Below, piece by piece: positions 28,670-38,096 of a DNA stretch of 64,000 nucleotides. The translations under genes were made by a program, and so were the position numbers. Under the pieces are notes generated by a model. It ran no database searches and was not told the origin of the DNA. It worked only from the letters and a program-made list of their open reading frames with translations. The first letter of the stretch is position 1; every line of letters begins with the position of its first letter. Source of the DNA: Alkalinema sp. FACHB-956. Lineage in GTDB: Bacteria > Cyanobacteriota > Cyanobacteriia > Leptolyngbyales > Leptolyngbyaceae. The stretch is from positions 113,934-177,933 of the forward strand of contig NZ_JACJRC010000010.1 of NCBI RefSeq assembly GCF_014697025.1, written 5' to 3'.

Positions 28670-29271
28670 TGGTTGACCTCCCCGTCCTGCCCTGCCTTGA
28701 GAATTTGACTAGCCGTTAGATTCAGCGCTGGGAACGTGGGAGACACGATCGCCTCACTCCCCCTAAACGCCTGAAACTGGTAGCGCCCCTCCTGCAAGAG
28801 GCCAATTAAAACCACAGCCCGCTCCGGATCGATAATCCAATACTCGGGAATGCCCCGCGCTGCATACTCGATCGGCTTTTGAACGTAGTCCCGTTGGTAG
28901 TTTTCACTGCCAACCGCACCAGGACTCACCACCTCGATCGCCAGTTGAGGCGGAGGCATCTCGTGGGTAATCACAGATTGACTCGCCTGGGTCAGCAATT
29001 GATCTAGCGTCTCAGTCAGCACCATGAGATCGGGCGTCCGTATCGTAACGGATGGACTCTGGACTGCTATCTGCGTGCCCCGCGCGATCAAGTCAAGGGG
29101 AACCCAGGGGAGAAACTGCCCAATCAGCCAAAGCGCAATTTTTTCGTTCAGTCGTTTCTCGTTGCCCATCGCGACCAATACCCCATCCACCAACTCATAG
29201 CGGGTATCAGTCCCGTCATCGTAGTTTAGATAATCCTCAAGGCTCATCCGTCGTGGAGTCGCGATCGTCAT
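28666..29271 (-). CDS. Uma2-family protein (DUF820), copy 2
   Basis: A 201-residue Uma2 protein with Glu26 (RYELVDGV), the RTPDLMVL acidic residue, LAIEVVSPGA and EYWIIDPE. It is a mosaic: its first 36 residues match both neighbours, the block from ENYQRDYVQ through EYWIIDPE matches copy 1, and its last 23 residues (TFPALNLTASQILKAGQDGE...) match copy 3. Stop and start codons overlap those of the flanking copies by 4 bases, so the three genes are translated from one message. Confidence 0.93.
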   Translation of the reverse strand: MTIATPRRMSLEDYLNYDDGTDTRYELVDGVLVAMGNEKRLNEKIALWLIGQFLPWVPLDLIARGTQIAVQSPSVTIRTPDLMVLTETLDQLLTQASQSVITHEMPPPQLAIEVVSPGAVGSENYQRDYVQKPIEYAARGIPEYWIIDPERAVVLIGLLQEGRYQFQAFRGSEAIVSPTFPALNLTASQILKAGQDGEVNQ

Positions 29272-29873
29272 TGGTTGACCTCCCCGTCCTGCCCTGCCTT
29301 GAGAATTTGACTAGCCGTTAGATTCAGCGCTGGGAACGTGGAAGACACGATCGCCTCATTGCCCCGAAACTCAACGTTCTGATAAGCAGCCCCGACTAAA
29401 ACGCAGACCAGCACCAACCCTGCACTGGGATCCACTATCCAGTATTCCGGAATCTGCCGTGCTGCGTATTCAGTCCATTTGTCAAAGTAATCCCGCTCTC
29501 GACTGCTGCGATCGTGGTCGCTATTAGACACCACTTCCACCACCAACAGCGGAGCAGGCATCTCCGATCGCAGCATCTTTCCCTCTTTCAGGATCGCTTG
29601 GATGGATTCCTCAGTGTGAACAATCAGATCGGGTTGTCTTGCGGTGGCCTTGTTGGAATCGACTTGAATGTGATGGCCCGTGGCAAAGCGATAGAACGGG
29701 ATACCCAGGGATCCTAAGACCCCCAGTAAAACCATGACAATCGTATTGTTAATTGGACTTTCAGCACCCATCGCGACCAATACCCCATCCACCAACTCAT
29801 AGCGGGTATCAGTCCCGTCATCGTAGTTTAGATAATCCTCAAGGCTCATCCGTCGTGGAGTCGCGATCGTCAT
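29268..29873 (-). CDS. Uma2-family protein (DUF820), copy 3
   Basis: A 201-residue Uma2 protein with Glu26 (RYELVDGV), RQPDLIVH, LVVEVVSNSD and EYWIVDPS. It is the first Uma2 gene in the transcription order, 23 bases after the stop of the small unknown gene at 29897-30442. Its middle part (DYFDKWTEYAARQIPEYW) is the most divergent of the three, while both ends are shared with copy 2. Confidence 0.93.
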   Translation of the reverse strand: MTIATPRRMSLEDYLNYDDGTDTRYELVDGVLVAMGAESPINNTIVMVLLGVLGSLGIPFYRFATGHHIQVDSNKATARQPDLIVHTEESIQAILKEGKMLRSEMPAPLLVVEVVSNSDHDRSSRERDYFDKWTEYAARQIPEYWIVDPSAGLVLVCVLVGAAYQNVEFRGNEAIVSSTFPALNLTASQILKAGQDGEVNQ

Positions 29874-29896
29874 CGTTTCACCCCCTGATTGAGAAG

Positions 29897-30442
29897 CTAC
29901 GGAGAGATTAGTGGCTCAATCGCCGCCAGGATCGCAGCCTTCTGTTCGTCATCATAGCCCCAGCGCGCTAGGAAATCTGCATACTCGCCACGGCCTTGGG
30001 TAATTGACTGCTGGAGGGCCATTAAGCGATTTTGCACGATCGGGAGATGGAGGCCCTGGATCAGTTGCCGCGATCGCTGCTGGGTGAGGTGGGATCCCGC
30101 CGCCATCTCCGGATGGCCGTTGCGCCGATGGGTCAGTTCCATCGCAGTGGACATGGCCAGATTTTTCGCCATCAAATCAGCAATCAACTCGGGATTCGTG
30201 CGCAACCCTTGGGCCACCGCCTCCGTGGGCCGATCGGCGCGGGCAAATTCTCCTGATAGATCCCCCGATAGAAAAGTCACTAAAAAGCCCCGTGCCCCAT
30301 TTGGGGTGGCCACCAGCGCCGTAATCGCCGCTGTCAGCACATCATCCGTCGGCTGAGCGGCTAGGAGATCCTGGGCGATCGCGATCGCCTGTTCAAAGGT
30401 GACCTCTGGGGGAATGGTAAAGGTTAAATCAATGTCCGCCAT
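29897..30442 (-). CDS. Hypothetical protein, cyanobacterial
   Basis: A 181-residue soluble protein, mostly helical by composition, with no signal peptide, membrane helix or motif I recognise. It begins MADIDLTFTIPPEVTFEQA and has an Ala-rich first half. It is the promoter-proximal gene of the Uma2 operon (23-base gap) and is divergent from ruvB. The coding pattern (codon use, HIP1 sites) matches its neighbours, so it is a real gene of the chromosome; function unknown. Confidence 0.72.
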   Translation of the reverse strand: MADIDLTFTIPPEVTFEQAIAIAQDLLAAQPTDDVLTAAITALVATPNGARGFLVTFLSGDLSGEFARADRPTEAVAQGLRTNPELIADLMAKNLAMSTAMELTHRRNGHPEMAAGSHLTQQRSRQLIQGLHLPIVQNRLMALQQSITQGRGEYADFLARWGYDDEQKAAILAAIEPLISP

Positions 30443-30594
30443 TTTTGTTCAATTGCTTGCGATTAGGGCGACTGTTCTGAGTTTAGCGAGTTCAGCGTGA
30501 GTTCAGTTTAAGTTCCGTGGTATAGGCTATTAGTAGGTCTGTCCTAATCCTCTGCCACCGTTGACCCCGCAAGCTTTTCCCTGATGTTGAATGT

Positions 30595-31767
30595 ATGGCG
30601 ATCATTTCCTCCAAGCAACCCAATCCCGATCCACCTGAGCAGGGGCAGTTACCCCTCCCAGAACCGTCGATCGCCCCAGCACGACGATCGCGCACCGTTC
30701 GCCCTGCCCGTCAGGAAGCCGATCCCATCCAACCACTAGACCGATCGAAGAACGAGTTATTACAGCCGGAATCAGCCCCAGAAGAGACGCTACGGCAAGA
30801 GGAAAAGATTCGGCCCCAGAGCATTCGGGAATACGTGGGTCAGCGGGATTTGAAAGACGTGCTGGACATTGCCATCCAAGCGGCCAGAGGACGGGGCGAG
30901 TCCCTCGATCACCTACTGCTCTACGGCCCACCGGGATTGGGAAAAACCACCATGTCACTGATCCTGGCGACGGAAATGGGCGTTAATTGCAAAATCAGCA
31001 GTGCACCATCGTTGGAGCGACCTCGGGATATTGTGGGCCTGCTGATGAACCTACAACCAGGGGATGTGTTGTTTATTGACGAGATCCACCGTCTGCCCCG
31101 CGTCACCGAGGAAATTCTCTATCCCGCCATGGAGGACTTTCGCATCGATGTGACGATCGGCAAAGGCCAGAGCGCCCGCACCCGATCGCTCAAACTGCCC
31201 CCATTTACCCTCGTCGGAGCCACCACCCGCGTGGGAGCCTTGACTTCCCCCCTGCGCGATCGCTTTGGTCTGATCCAACGCCTGCGGTTCTATGAACTGG
31301 ACGAACTGACGGAAATTGTTCTGCGGACTTCAACCTTACTGGAAACGCCGATTACCCCACCGGGAGCCGAAGAAATCGCCCGTCGATCGCGGGGCACCCC
31401 CCGGATTGCCAATCGCTTGCTCAAACGGGTGCGGGACTACGTGCAAGTCAAAAGCAGTGGCCCGATCGATGACGCGATCGCCGCCGAAGCCTTGGAACTA
31501 TTTAACGTGGATCCCTGTGGCTTGGACTGGACCGATCGCCGCATGTTGACGGTGATGATCGAGCGCTTTAACGGTGGGCCAGTGGGCTTGGAAACCATGG
31601 CCGCCTCCACCGGGGAAGATGCCCAAACGATCGAAGAGGTCTACGAACCCTACCTGATGCAGATCGGTTACCTCAGCCGCACCCCGAGAGGCCGCGTCGC
31701 CACCGCCGCCGCTTGGAAACATCTAGGCTACGAACCCCCCAGCAGCCAACTAACCCTGCTATCTTAA
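30595..31767 (+). CDS. ruvB: Holliday junction branch migration ATPase RuvB
   Basis: A 390-residue AAA+ motor that with RuvA drives branch migration during recombination and repair. Walker A is [12 protein letters not shown] (near residue 104), Walker B is [12 protein letters not shown], sensor 1 is GATTRVGAL, the arginine finger region [13 protein letters not shown] follows, and the C-terminal winged helix includes [13 protein letters not shown]. The N-terminal ~60 residues form a Pro/Arg-rich extension before the usual start of the conserved part ([12 protein letters not shown]), seen in other cyanobacterial RuvB proteins. The gene is monocistronic and divergent from the Uma2 operon. Confidence 0.98.
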   Translation: MAIISSKQPNPDPPEQGQLPLPEPSIAPARRSRTVRPARQEADPIQPLDRSKNELLQPESAPEETLRQEEKIRPQSIREYVGQRDLKDVLDIAIQAARGRGESLDHLLLYGPPGLGKTTMSLILATEMGVNCKISSAPSLERPRDIVGLLMNLQPGDVLFIDEIHRLPRVTEEILYPAMEDFRIDVTIGKGQSARTRSLKLPPFTLVGATTRVGALTSPLRDRFGLIQRLRFYELDELTEIVLRTSTLLETPITPPGAEEIARRSRGTPRIANRLLKRVRDYVQVKSSGPIDDAIAAEALELFNVDPCGLDWTDRRMLTVMIERFNGGPVGLETMAASTGEDAQTIEEVYEPYLMQIGYLSRTPRGRVATAAAWKHLGYEPPSSQLTLLS

Positions 31768-31874
31768 AGATTTGTAAAAATAGGCTCAGCGGTTCTAGCG
31801 ATCGCCCATGAGTTGGGGCAGTGATATCAAATTGACTGGTTTACCGATTTGTTCACCGTGGGGGGAATTGGATC

Positions 31875-32744
31875 ATGCGTCGTTTATTGTCTTGGGTTCT
31901 TGGATTGTGGGTGGGGATCGCTGGATTCTGGAGTCACCCCATGCCCTCGATCGCTGCGGTAACAGTGGCTCCAAGTCCGGCTCCTGCCCAAGAGGAAGCG
32001 GCTGAGGAGGTGCTGGAGCAAGCTTCGCCCCAGGAGTTTTTCAAGCAGATTGCCGACCTGCGGGAAAAAGCCTTTACTGCCACCAATGAAGGCAAATTTG
32101 CCCAGGCCGAGGACTATTGGACGACTCTTTTGCAAAAATTGCCCAACAATGCCGCCCTGCTCAGCAATCGCGGCAATGCACGGGTCAGCCAAGGCAAACT
32201 AGAAGCCGCGATCGAAGATTTCAACGCCGCGATCTCCCTCTCGCCCAATGCCCCCGATCCCTACCTGAACCGAGGGGCCGCCTTGGAAGGCTTGGGCCAG
32301 TACGAAGCCGCGATCGCCGACTATGACCATGTGCTGGAACTGGATCCCAACGATGCCGCTGCTTATAACAATCGGGGTAATGCTAAAGGCGGCCTGCGGC
32401 GCTGGGGAGAAGCCCTGACTGACTACCGCAAAGCGTCATTGTTAGCCCCGGATTTCGCGATCGCCCGGGCCAATGCCGCCCTCGCCATGTATCAAATGGG
32501 CGACCTCAAAGACTCGATTCGGGAAATGCGCAATATTATTCGCAAGTATCCCCGGTTTGCGGACATGCGAGCAGCTTACACAGCGGCTTTATGGGCGATC
32601 GGGCAACGGGATGAGGCCGAAAGCAATTGGGCCTCTGCGATCGAACTGGATGCCCGTTACAAAGATCTCGATTGGGTGAAAACCGTCCGCCGTTGGCCCA
32701 ATGACATTACCGTCGCCCTAGAAAAATTCCTCAAACTGTCCTAG
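31875..32744 (+). CDS. Secreted/lumenal TPR protein
   Basis: A 289-residue protein with a signal peptide (residues 1-28, ending PSIAA) and five or six tetratricopeptide units between ~60 and 260 (for example LLSNRGNARVSQGKLEAAIE and AYNNRGNAKGGLRRWGEALT). It should act in the periplasm or thylakoid lumen as a scaffold; related cyanobacterial and plastid proteins take part in assembly of photosynthetic complexes, but I cannot name the orthologue. ATG 31875 directly precedes the signal peptide. The stop codon overlaps the stop of the convergent HAD gene within the palindrome CTAG. Confidence 0.88.
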   Translation: MRRLLSWVLGLWVGIAGFWSHPMPSIAAVTVAPSPAPAQEEAAEEVLEQASPQEFFKQIADLREKAFTATNEGKFAQAEDYWTTLLQKLPNNAALLSNRGNARVSQGKLEAAIEDFNAAISLSPNAPDPYLNRGAALEGLGQYEAAIADYDHVLELDPNDAAAYNNRGNAKGGLRRWGEALTDYRKASLLAPDFAIARANAALAMYQMGDLKDSIREMRNIIRKYPRFADMRAAYTAALWAIGQRDEAESNWASAIELDARYKDLDWVKTVRRWPNDITVALEKFLKLS

Positions 32745-33508
32745 AGGATCCCGTCTAACCAAGCGGGGGTTATCTCCCGCACAGAACTCACCACCCGATC
32801 GGCTCCGGCTTGGCGTAATCCGTCACTGTAAGCCTCTCGACGGTCTGCATCAGCGGCAATGTGGGGTGGCAATACCCCTAACCCGAGCCAGCGGCGATCG
32901 GGCTGTATTTGACGGGCCTGCACCACCGTGTGCATATCCGCCACCGTGTCCCCCACGTAGGCCACCGGACGATCACCCGGATGCTCTCCCAACTGGGTCA
33001 GTGCCGCAAACAACCCCGTGGGATCCGGTTTCCCCGGCGCGTCTTCCATAGCCACTAGCAACGGTGATCGCAACCCCACCCGCTGGGTCAGCACAAACGT
33101 CGCTGAAGCCGTCGTCGCCCCACTAAAAAAGCCCCACTTGACCTCAGCAGCCGTCAACGCATCAAAGTAGGCCGCATCCACCAACAGCGGTTCCTGGGTG
33201 ATGTAGCCCGTCCAGGTGCCATCCGGCTGCTCCCCGCGATATTTGCCCTGGAAAAAGGCCACGATCGTTTCATAGCTGAGATCCACCTGCGATCGGGGTT
33301 GCCCCTGCTGCTCAAAATAGCGGTAGATCAATTCCTGGGAGGCTTCCCAATCGTTATTCCACAACCCTTCTCCCTTAAGGGCATCAATCTCCTGGGGCGT
33401 GGGTCGGTAGGCACCCTGGGTAAACTGTTCCACCGTGTCTGCCAAGGCCCGCCGATAGGAACCCGCCACATCCCGAATCACACCATCAATGTCGAACACT
33501 AAAATCAT
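32741..33508 (-). CDS. HAD-superfamily hydrolase, TIGR01548-type
   Basis: A 255-residue HAD phosphatase-like protein. Motif I is FDIDGVIRD (nucleophile Asp6 and Asp8), the Ser/Thr motif is FFSGATTAS, the Lys motif is APGKPDP and the final acidic motif is YVGDTVADM. The layout matches the subgroup annotated as TIGR01548, found in cyanobacteria and some archaea and sometimes linked to histidine biosynthesis phosphatase-like activity; substrate is not known. Start ATG 33508. It converges on the TPR gene, sharing four bases at the stop codons. Confidence 0.88.
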   Translation of the reverse strand: MILVFDIDGVIRDVAGSYRRALADTVEQFTQGAYRPTPQEIDALKGEGLWNNDWEASQELIYRYFEQQGQPRSQVDLSYETIVAFFQGKYRGEQPDGTWTGYITQEPLLVDAAYFDALTAAEVKWGFFSGATTASATFVLTQRVGLRSPLLVAMEDAPGKPDPTGLFAALTQLGEHPGDRPVAYVGDTVADMHTVVQARQIQPDRRWLGLGVLPPHIAADADRREAYSDGLRQAGADRVVSSVREITPAWLDGIL

Positions 33509-33617
33509 TGCCCGTTCCTCGATCGACTCCAGCCTCTAGAACATCCAAGATTACCAATTCCTGGTACAATTATGGGCTGTACTTATTTAAAGCTTGGGAC
33601 TGCGCTGGAGGCTAGGT

Positions 33618-33917
33618 TTGTCGAAGTTTATCTTAAAGGTTCTTTGGCTCGATAAAGATGTGGCACTTGCCGTTGATCAGGTCGTTGGAAAGGGTTCTAG
33701 CCCGCTGACCTGCTATTTCTTCTGGCCGCGCAATGATGCGTGGGAACAAATGAAGACCGAATTGGAATCCAAGCACTGGATTTCTGAAGTCGATCGCGTG
33801 GAATTGCTCAACAAAGCAACAGAAGTCATCAACTACTGGCAAGAAGAGGGCAAGAGCCGCCCTGTAACGGAAGCTCAATCTAAATTCCCCGATGTCATGT
33901 TCAGCGGTAGCGCCTAA
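33618..33917 (+). CDS. ycf65: Ribosomal protein PSRP-3 / Ycf65
   Basis: A 99-residue small-subunit ribosomal protein specific to cyanobacteria and plastids (plastid-specific ribosomal protein 3, cS23). The conserved [37 protein letters not shown] and [19 protein letters not shown] blocks cover nearly the whole protein. The open frame can begin at TTG 33594, but a perfect GGAGG (33607-33611) lies six bases before the TTG at 33618, giving MSKFILKV, which matches the family start. It is monocistronic. Confidence 0.95.
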   Translation: MSKFILKVLWLDKDVALAVDQVVGKGSSPLTCYFFWPRNDAWEQMKTELESKHWISEVDRVELLNKATEVINYWQEEGKSRPVTEAQSKFPDVMFSGSA

Positions 33918-34546
33918 TCCTGCTGCCTAACGCTCAACTGAAACGCTGAAGAGCCTCCCATTGCATTCAAAATTGAACTGCCCTCCCCTGAACTGACAGG
34001 TTCACCGACCCAAAGTTCACTTAATCAAGGGTTCGCAAAGTCCTGATTCCGCTGGAGTTGGGGCTTTGTTTTTTAGGGAAATGCTCTCCAAACCTCCTAA
34101 AGGCAGACTGCAACCGAAAAACAGATCGATAGAATTGGCCAGTCATCCAAGACACTGACCCGTAATCCAAGTAATCTAGGAGTGCCAGATCCCATTTCGG
34201 GTTATCCATTTCACCCAACCGATCGATCCGCAGGGAAGCGTTACGTTCCCTATGAACAGTCCACTTTAGAAAAATCCGTTAGATCGATCGGCAGTCCAGT
34301 CGGAATCCTGGGGAGGAAATCATTAAGACTTTCAACTTTCAAAAGGATTTGGTAGGTTTGATGTCAACTCATCCTGGTAAGTTTGATGTCAACCGATTCA
34401 ACAGCACCAAGTTGGGTGACGACACCGACCCAATAAGCAATTCTGATTAAGTTAATTTCCATAACGAATTGAAGGAGGACGGGTTCCCCCTGAATCCTGA
34501 TTTTTTTGAGTTCTTTGAGATAATTCCGTTGGTAAGGTAGATCCGC
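33918..34546. other. 629-bp intergenic region upstream of glgB
   Basis: Holds an 18-base direct repeat (34351-34393) and presumably the glgB promoter and leader. A 65-residue minus-strand frame at 34021-34218 has no family likeness. No terminator, RNA gene or clear promoter pair was recognised. Confidence 0.5.
34351..34393. repeat. 18-bp direct repeat in the glgB leader
   Basis: GGTAGGTTTGATGTCAAC (34351-34368) recurs with one change at 34376-34393, a 25-base spacing. It lies about 150 bases before the glgB start and could be a duplicated protein-binding site, or simply a duplication. Confidence 0.75.
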
Positions 34547-36850
34547 ATGACAAGCACCCTCAGCCCCGAACAGGTCGCACGTATTATTGGTAACCAGCAT
34601 CAGGATCCGTTCGAGGTTCTCGGCGCTCATCAAATTGAACAAAATGGCAGGCTCGTCTGGGTCATTCGGGCCTATCAGCCGACCGCCGACAAGGTTTGGG
34701 TGGTCTGCCCCGAAGAGCGGACGGAATACCCCATGCAACCGCTGCACAATCCCCATTTCTTTGAATGTGTGGTGGATCTGCCGGAACTCAGTAACTATCA
34801 ACTGCGGATTCAGGAAGGGAGTCACGAGCGCGTCATTTACGATCCCTACGCCTTTCGATCGCCCTGCCTGACCGATTTTGACCTGCACCTGTTCGGCGAA
34901 GGCAACCACCACCGCATCTATGAAAAGCTGGGGGCGCACCTGGCCGAAGTGAGTGGCGTGAAGGGCGTCTACTTTGCAGTCTGGGCTCCCAATGCCCGCA
35001 ACGTTTCTGTCCTGGGTGACTTTAACCAGTGGGATGGGCGGCAACATCAAATGCGCAGAGGCCCCACGGGAATTTGGGAACTCTTTATTCCCAGCCTGAC
35101 AGTCGGCACCGCCTATAAATATGAGGTGAAAAACCAGGACGGCCACATTTACGAAAAGTCCGATCCCTACGGATTCCAACAGGAAGTCCGGCCTAAAACA
35201 GCCTCGATCGTGGCGGATCTGGATACCTACCAATGGAATGACACCGCTTGGATGGAGCAGCGACGCCAATCGGAGCCGATGCACGAGCCCATCTCCGTCT
35301 ACGAAGTTCACCTGGGATCCTGGCTCCATGCCGCTTCGTCCGAACCCGCTGTATTACCCGATGGCACGCCGGAACCCGTGGTCGTAGTATCCGACCTGAA
35401 GCCCGGTGCACGGTTCCTCACCTACCGGGAATTGGCGGACAAGCTGATCCCCTACGTGAAGGACGCAGGCTTTACCCATATTGAACTCTTACCGATCGCG
35501 GAACACCCCTTTGATGGGTCCTGGGGCTACCAAGTCGTGGGCCACTACGCCTGCACCTCCCGCTTTGGCACCCCCCAAGATTTCATGTACTTCGTGGATC
35601 AGTGCCACCTCAATGGCATCGGCGTCATTGTGGATTGGGTTCCGGGTCACTTCCCCAAGGATGGCCACGGGCTCGCCTTCTTCGATGGCACCCACCTCTA
35701 CGAGCACGCCGACCCCCGCAAGGGCGAGCACAAGGAATGGGGCACCTTGGTGTTTAACTACGCCCGCCATGAAGTGCGCAATTACCTCGTGGCCAATGCC
35801 CTGTTCTGGTTTGACAAGTACCACATCGATGGGATTCGGGTAGATGCCGTGGCCTCCATGCTCTACCTGGACTACAACCGCAAACCCGGCGAGTGGGTCG
35901 CCAACCAATACGGCGGACGGGAAAACATCGAAGCGGCAGATTTCCTGCGGCAGATGAACCACGTGATCTTCAGCTATTTCCCCGGCATTTTGTCGATCGC
36001 AGAAGAGTCCACCTCCTGGCCCATGGTCTCCTGGCCGACCTACGTGGGGGGGCTAGGGTTCAACCTGAAGTGGAATATGGGCTGGATGCATGACATGCTG
36101 GACTACTTCAGTATGGATCCCTGGTTCCGCCAATTCCACCAGAACAACATCACCTTCAGCATGTGGTATAACCACAGCGAAAACTTTATGCTGGCGCTCT
36201 CCCACGATGAAGTCGTGCATGGCAAGAGCAACATGCCCGGAAAAATGCCGGGGGATGAATGGCAGAAATTTGCCAACATGCGCTGCCTTTATACCTACAT
36301 GTTTTCCCATCCCGGCAAGAAAACCCTGTTCATGAGCATGGAGTTTGGCCAGTGGAGCGAGTGGAACGTGTGGGCGGATCTGGAGTGGCACCTGTTGCAG
36401 TTCGAACCGCACAAGAAGTTACTCTCGTTCATGTCCGCGCTGAATCAGGTTTACCGTAGCGAACCTGCCCTCTATAGCCAGGACTTTGCGGAGCCTGGGT
36501 TTGAATGGATCGATTGCAGCGACAATCGCCACAGTGTGGTGTCGTTTATCCGTCGGGCCAAGGATTCCGAGGAATACGTGGTGGTGGTGTGTAACTTTAC
36601 GCCCCAACCCCACGCCCACTACCGAGTCGGGGTTCCCGATGCCGGGTTCTACCAAGAAGTCTTTAACAGCGATGCTCGGGAATTCGGCGGTAGCAATATG
36701 GGCAACCTCGGTGGCAAATGGACGGAGGACTGGGGCTATCACAATCGGCCCTATTCCTTGGATCTCTGTCTGCCCCCCCTGGCAACGGTCATCCTCAAGC
36801 TCGATCGGAACAAGAAGCCCTCTCTACCAGGGCAGACCGAGGAGGGTTAA
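34547..36850 (+). CDS. glgB: 1,4-alpha-glucan branching enzyme
   Basis: A 767-residue GH13 enzyme that makes the alpha-1,6 branches of glycogen. It has the N1 domain and CBM48-like module ([20 protein letters not shown], near 147-165), then the catalytic barrel: nucleophile Asp433 in [11 protein letters not shown], acid/base Glu486 in IAEEST and the transition-state Asp554 in [10 protein letters not shown]. The C-terminal beta-domain ends near residue 745. Length is usual for cyanobacterial GlgB. Its stop codon lies inside a duplicated 17-base element, and a hairpin with HIP1 arms follows at 36903-36946. A long minus-strand frame opposite its 5' end is a shadow. Confidence 0.98.
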   Translation: MTSTLSPEQVARIIGNQHQDPFEVLGAHQIEQNGRLVWVIRAYQPTADKVWVVCPEERTEYPMQPLHNPHFFECVVDLPELSNYQLRIQEGSHERVIYDPYAFRSPCLTDFDLHLFGEGNHHRIYEKLGAHLAEVSGVKGVYFAVWAPNARNVSVLGDFNQWDGRQHQMRRGPTGIWELFIPSLTVGTAYKYEVKNQDGHIYEKSDPYGFQQEVRPKTASIVADLDTYQWNDTAWMEQRRQSEPMHEPISVYEVHLGSWLHAASSEPAVLPDGTPEPVVVVSDLKPGARFLTYRELADKLIPYVKDAGFTHIELLPIAEHPFDGSWGYQVVGHYACTSRFGTPQDFMYFVDQCHLNGIGVIVDWVPGHFPKDGHGLAFFDGTHLYEHADPRKGEHKEWGTLVFNYARHEVRNYLVANALFWFDKYHIDGIRVDAVASMLYLDYNRKPGEWVANQYGGRENIEAADFLRQMNHVIFSYFPGILSIAEESTSWPMVSWPTYVGGLGFNLKWNMGWMHDMLDYFSMDPWFRQFHQNNITFSMWYNHSENFMLALSHDEVVHGKSNMPGKMPGDEWQKFANMRCLYTYMFSHPGKKTLFMSMEFGQWSEWNVWADLEWHLLQFEPHKKLLSFMSALNQVYRSEPALYSQDFAEPGFEWIDCSDNRHSVVSFIRRAKDSEEYVVVVCNFTPQPHAHYRVGVPDAGFYQEVFNSDAREFGGSNMGNLGGKWTEDWGYHNRPYSLDLCLPPLATVILKLDRNKKPSLPGQTEEG

Positions 36851-36876
36851 CGTAGATCCAGGGTTAACGTAGATCC
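36843..36876. repeat. 17-bp direct duplication overlapping the glgB stop
   Basis: GGGTTAACGTAGATCCA occurs twice in tandem (36843-36859 and 36860-36876). The first copy contains the glgB TAA (36848-36850). Confidence 0.9.
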
Positions 36877-36902
36877 ACCCTGCTGTAGGGTAAGTCAACG
36901 GT

Positions 36903-36946
36903 AGGATGCGATCGCTGGGGCTATTGTGCTCGGGCGATCGCATCCT
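36903..36946. terminator. 13-bp perfect inverted repeat carrying HIP1 octamers
   Basis: Arms AGGATGCGATCGC (36903-36915) and its exact complement (36934-36946) enclose an 18-base loop. Each arm holds a full GCGATCGC octamer. It lies between convergent glgB and the 36975-38096 gene and probably ends both transcripts, although there is no T-run. Confidence 0.6.
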
Positions 36947-36974
36947 TAAACAATATCCAATCAAAAAATATTCC

Positions 36975-38096
36975 CTAAGCCAGTGATAGCCCTTGGGGGT
37001 AAGCTAAAGTGAAGATGCGCCCCTCTTTAATTAAATTTCCTCTACAGATAACAACTCTCCTCTCTTGATTTGCAATAGATGCCAACCTGTAGTCTGTTTC
37101 AGCAAGTTCTACTTTGATTTTTCTTTCTCTATCGTCTACTCTACTAAGCAATGTGACTGATCCTGTTGCATCTTTTCTCTGCCTTTCGAGTTTGATGACT
37201 TCTCCTCGAACTTCAAAGTTCTCATAAACATGCGCTTTCAGCCGTCTTCCTAACCGCGCCACACTAGGCATTATTCTTGAAGGAAAAATAATTTGTGTGC
37301 CTACATCTTCAGGAACTCCAATTGCAGAGGCCCAGTTTAAATTGATCTCCAATCCTTGTTGTTTTCCACTATTATGAATTCCCATCAGAGCTGCACAGAG
37401 GTTAGCACTGATCCCTTGCTGAATCTCATTATTGGAGACTAGAAGATCATGTCGGGAAGATGAAGCGATCTCTTCTGCAACATGTTTTGTTGTTTCCAGT
37501 GATTTAAAGAGTTTCTTAACGACAGCACGTTCAAAAGGCTCAGAAGAATCCAGAGAGAGTTGCATAGGAGAAAGCGGAGACACAATCGATAAGACATAGC
37601 TGCCTCGCTTGGTTTGTCCCAAGCGCACCTTTTCTACATACCGACTGGCTCGAGGTGGTCTAGTCCGCTCAAAATGAGCTTTTGGCTCAACAGTAGAGGA
37701 TGCAACAGAAAGTAACAAGTCTCTAGCATGACGAATTAGATGAACACCGTCATGCAAGGGCATGGTTCCATCCTCGAAGCTAGGATGTGTTAATCGAATA
37801 TCAATAATGTCTGCGACACTACCAACCAAACTGGTTAAAATTTCGATTTGAGATCGATGCTCTACAGCTTCTAAAGTCTTCAAAACTTCACTCATACGAA
37901 TCGGAAAGTCTCGAAACTTAGGATTCAATGGTAAAAGAACTTCAAATTGTGATTCAGGTTCGCTACCTAACGTCCAGATTGAAGCTTTATCAGGCAAAAA
38001 GCTTTCTTGTTGCCAGCCATTCATCTGAAGGTAGGTGGCAACTTGGTTGGGTTCAATAGATTGAAGGGTTTCAGGGTCTCGAATTGTCGCTTTCAT
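36975..38096 (-). CDS. Unknown protein, partner of DUF4365-type gene
   Basis: A 373-residue soluble protein with no signal or membrane segment. Its most distinctive block is RLGQTKRGSYVLSIVSPL (residues 158-175); I recall related uncharacterised proteins in many bacteria with a similar RLGQTxxGSxV block, but I am not certain. The last ~90 residues (VRGEVIKLERQRKDATGSVT to the end) alternate short strands and look like a small beta-barrel, OB-fold-like by eye only. The start overlaps the DUF4365 stop (ATGA) and has AGGAG eight bases upstream. Base composition is clearly lower in GC than the neighbours (33-40% on three sampled 60-base lines). Role unknown; context suggests an accessory, perhaps defensive, cassette. 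Confidence 0.7.
   Translation of the reverse strand: MKATIRDPETLQSIEPNQVATYLQMNGWQQESFLPDKASIWTLGSEPESQFEVLLPLNPKFRDFPIRMSEVLKTLEAVEHRSQIEILTSLVGSVADIIDIRLTHPSFEDGTMPLHDGVHLIRHARDLLLSVASSTVEPKAHFERTRPPRASRYVEKVRLGQTKRGSYVLSIVSPLSPMQLSLDSSEPFERAVVKKLFKSLETTKHVAEEIASSSRHDLLVSNNEIQQGISANLCAALMGIHNSGKQQGLEINLNWASAIGVPEDVGTQIIFPSRIMPSVARLGRRLKAHVYENFEVRGEVIKLERQRKDATGSVTLLSRVDDRERKIKVELAETDYRLASIANQERRVVICRGNLIKEGRIFTLAYPQGLSLA

Larger units (their letters stand above)
28563..29873. repeat. 107-bp block repeated three times at 602-bp intervals
   Basis: The first 107 bases of each Uma2 gene (28563-28669, 29165-29271, 29767-29873 on the plus strand) are identical apart from one base in copy 1. The blocks are exactly 602 bases apart. 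The middles of the genes differ much more, which indicates tandem duplication followed by divergence in the middle or by gene conversion of the ends. Confidence 0.93.

Noticed and set aside
34364..35329. 321-codon minus-strand open frame opposite the start of glgB
   Set aside because: It is wholly antisense to the conserved glgB N-terminal domains, has no family resemblance and no independent start signal; a coding-shadow frame.
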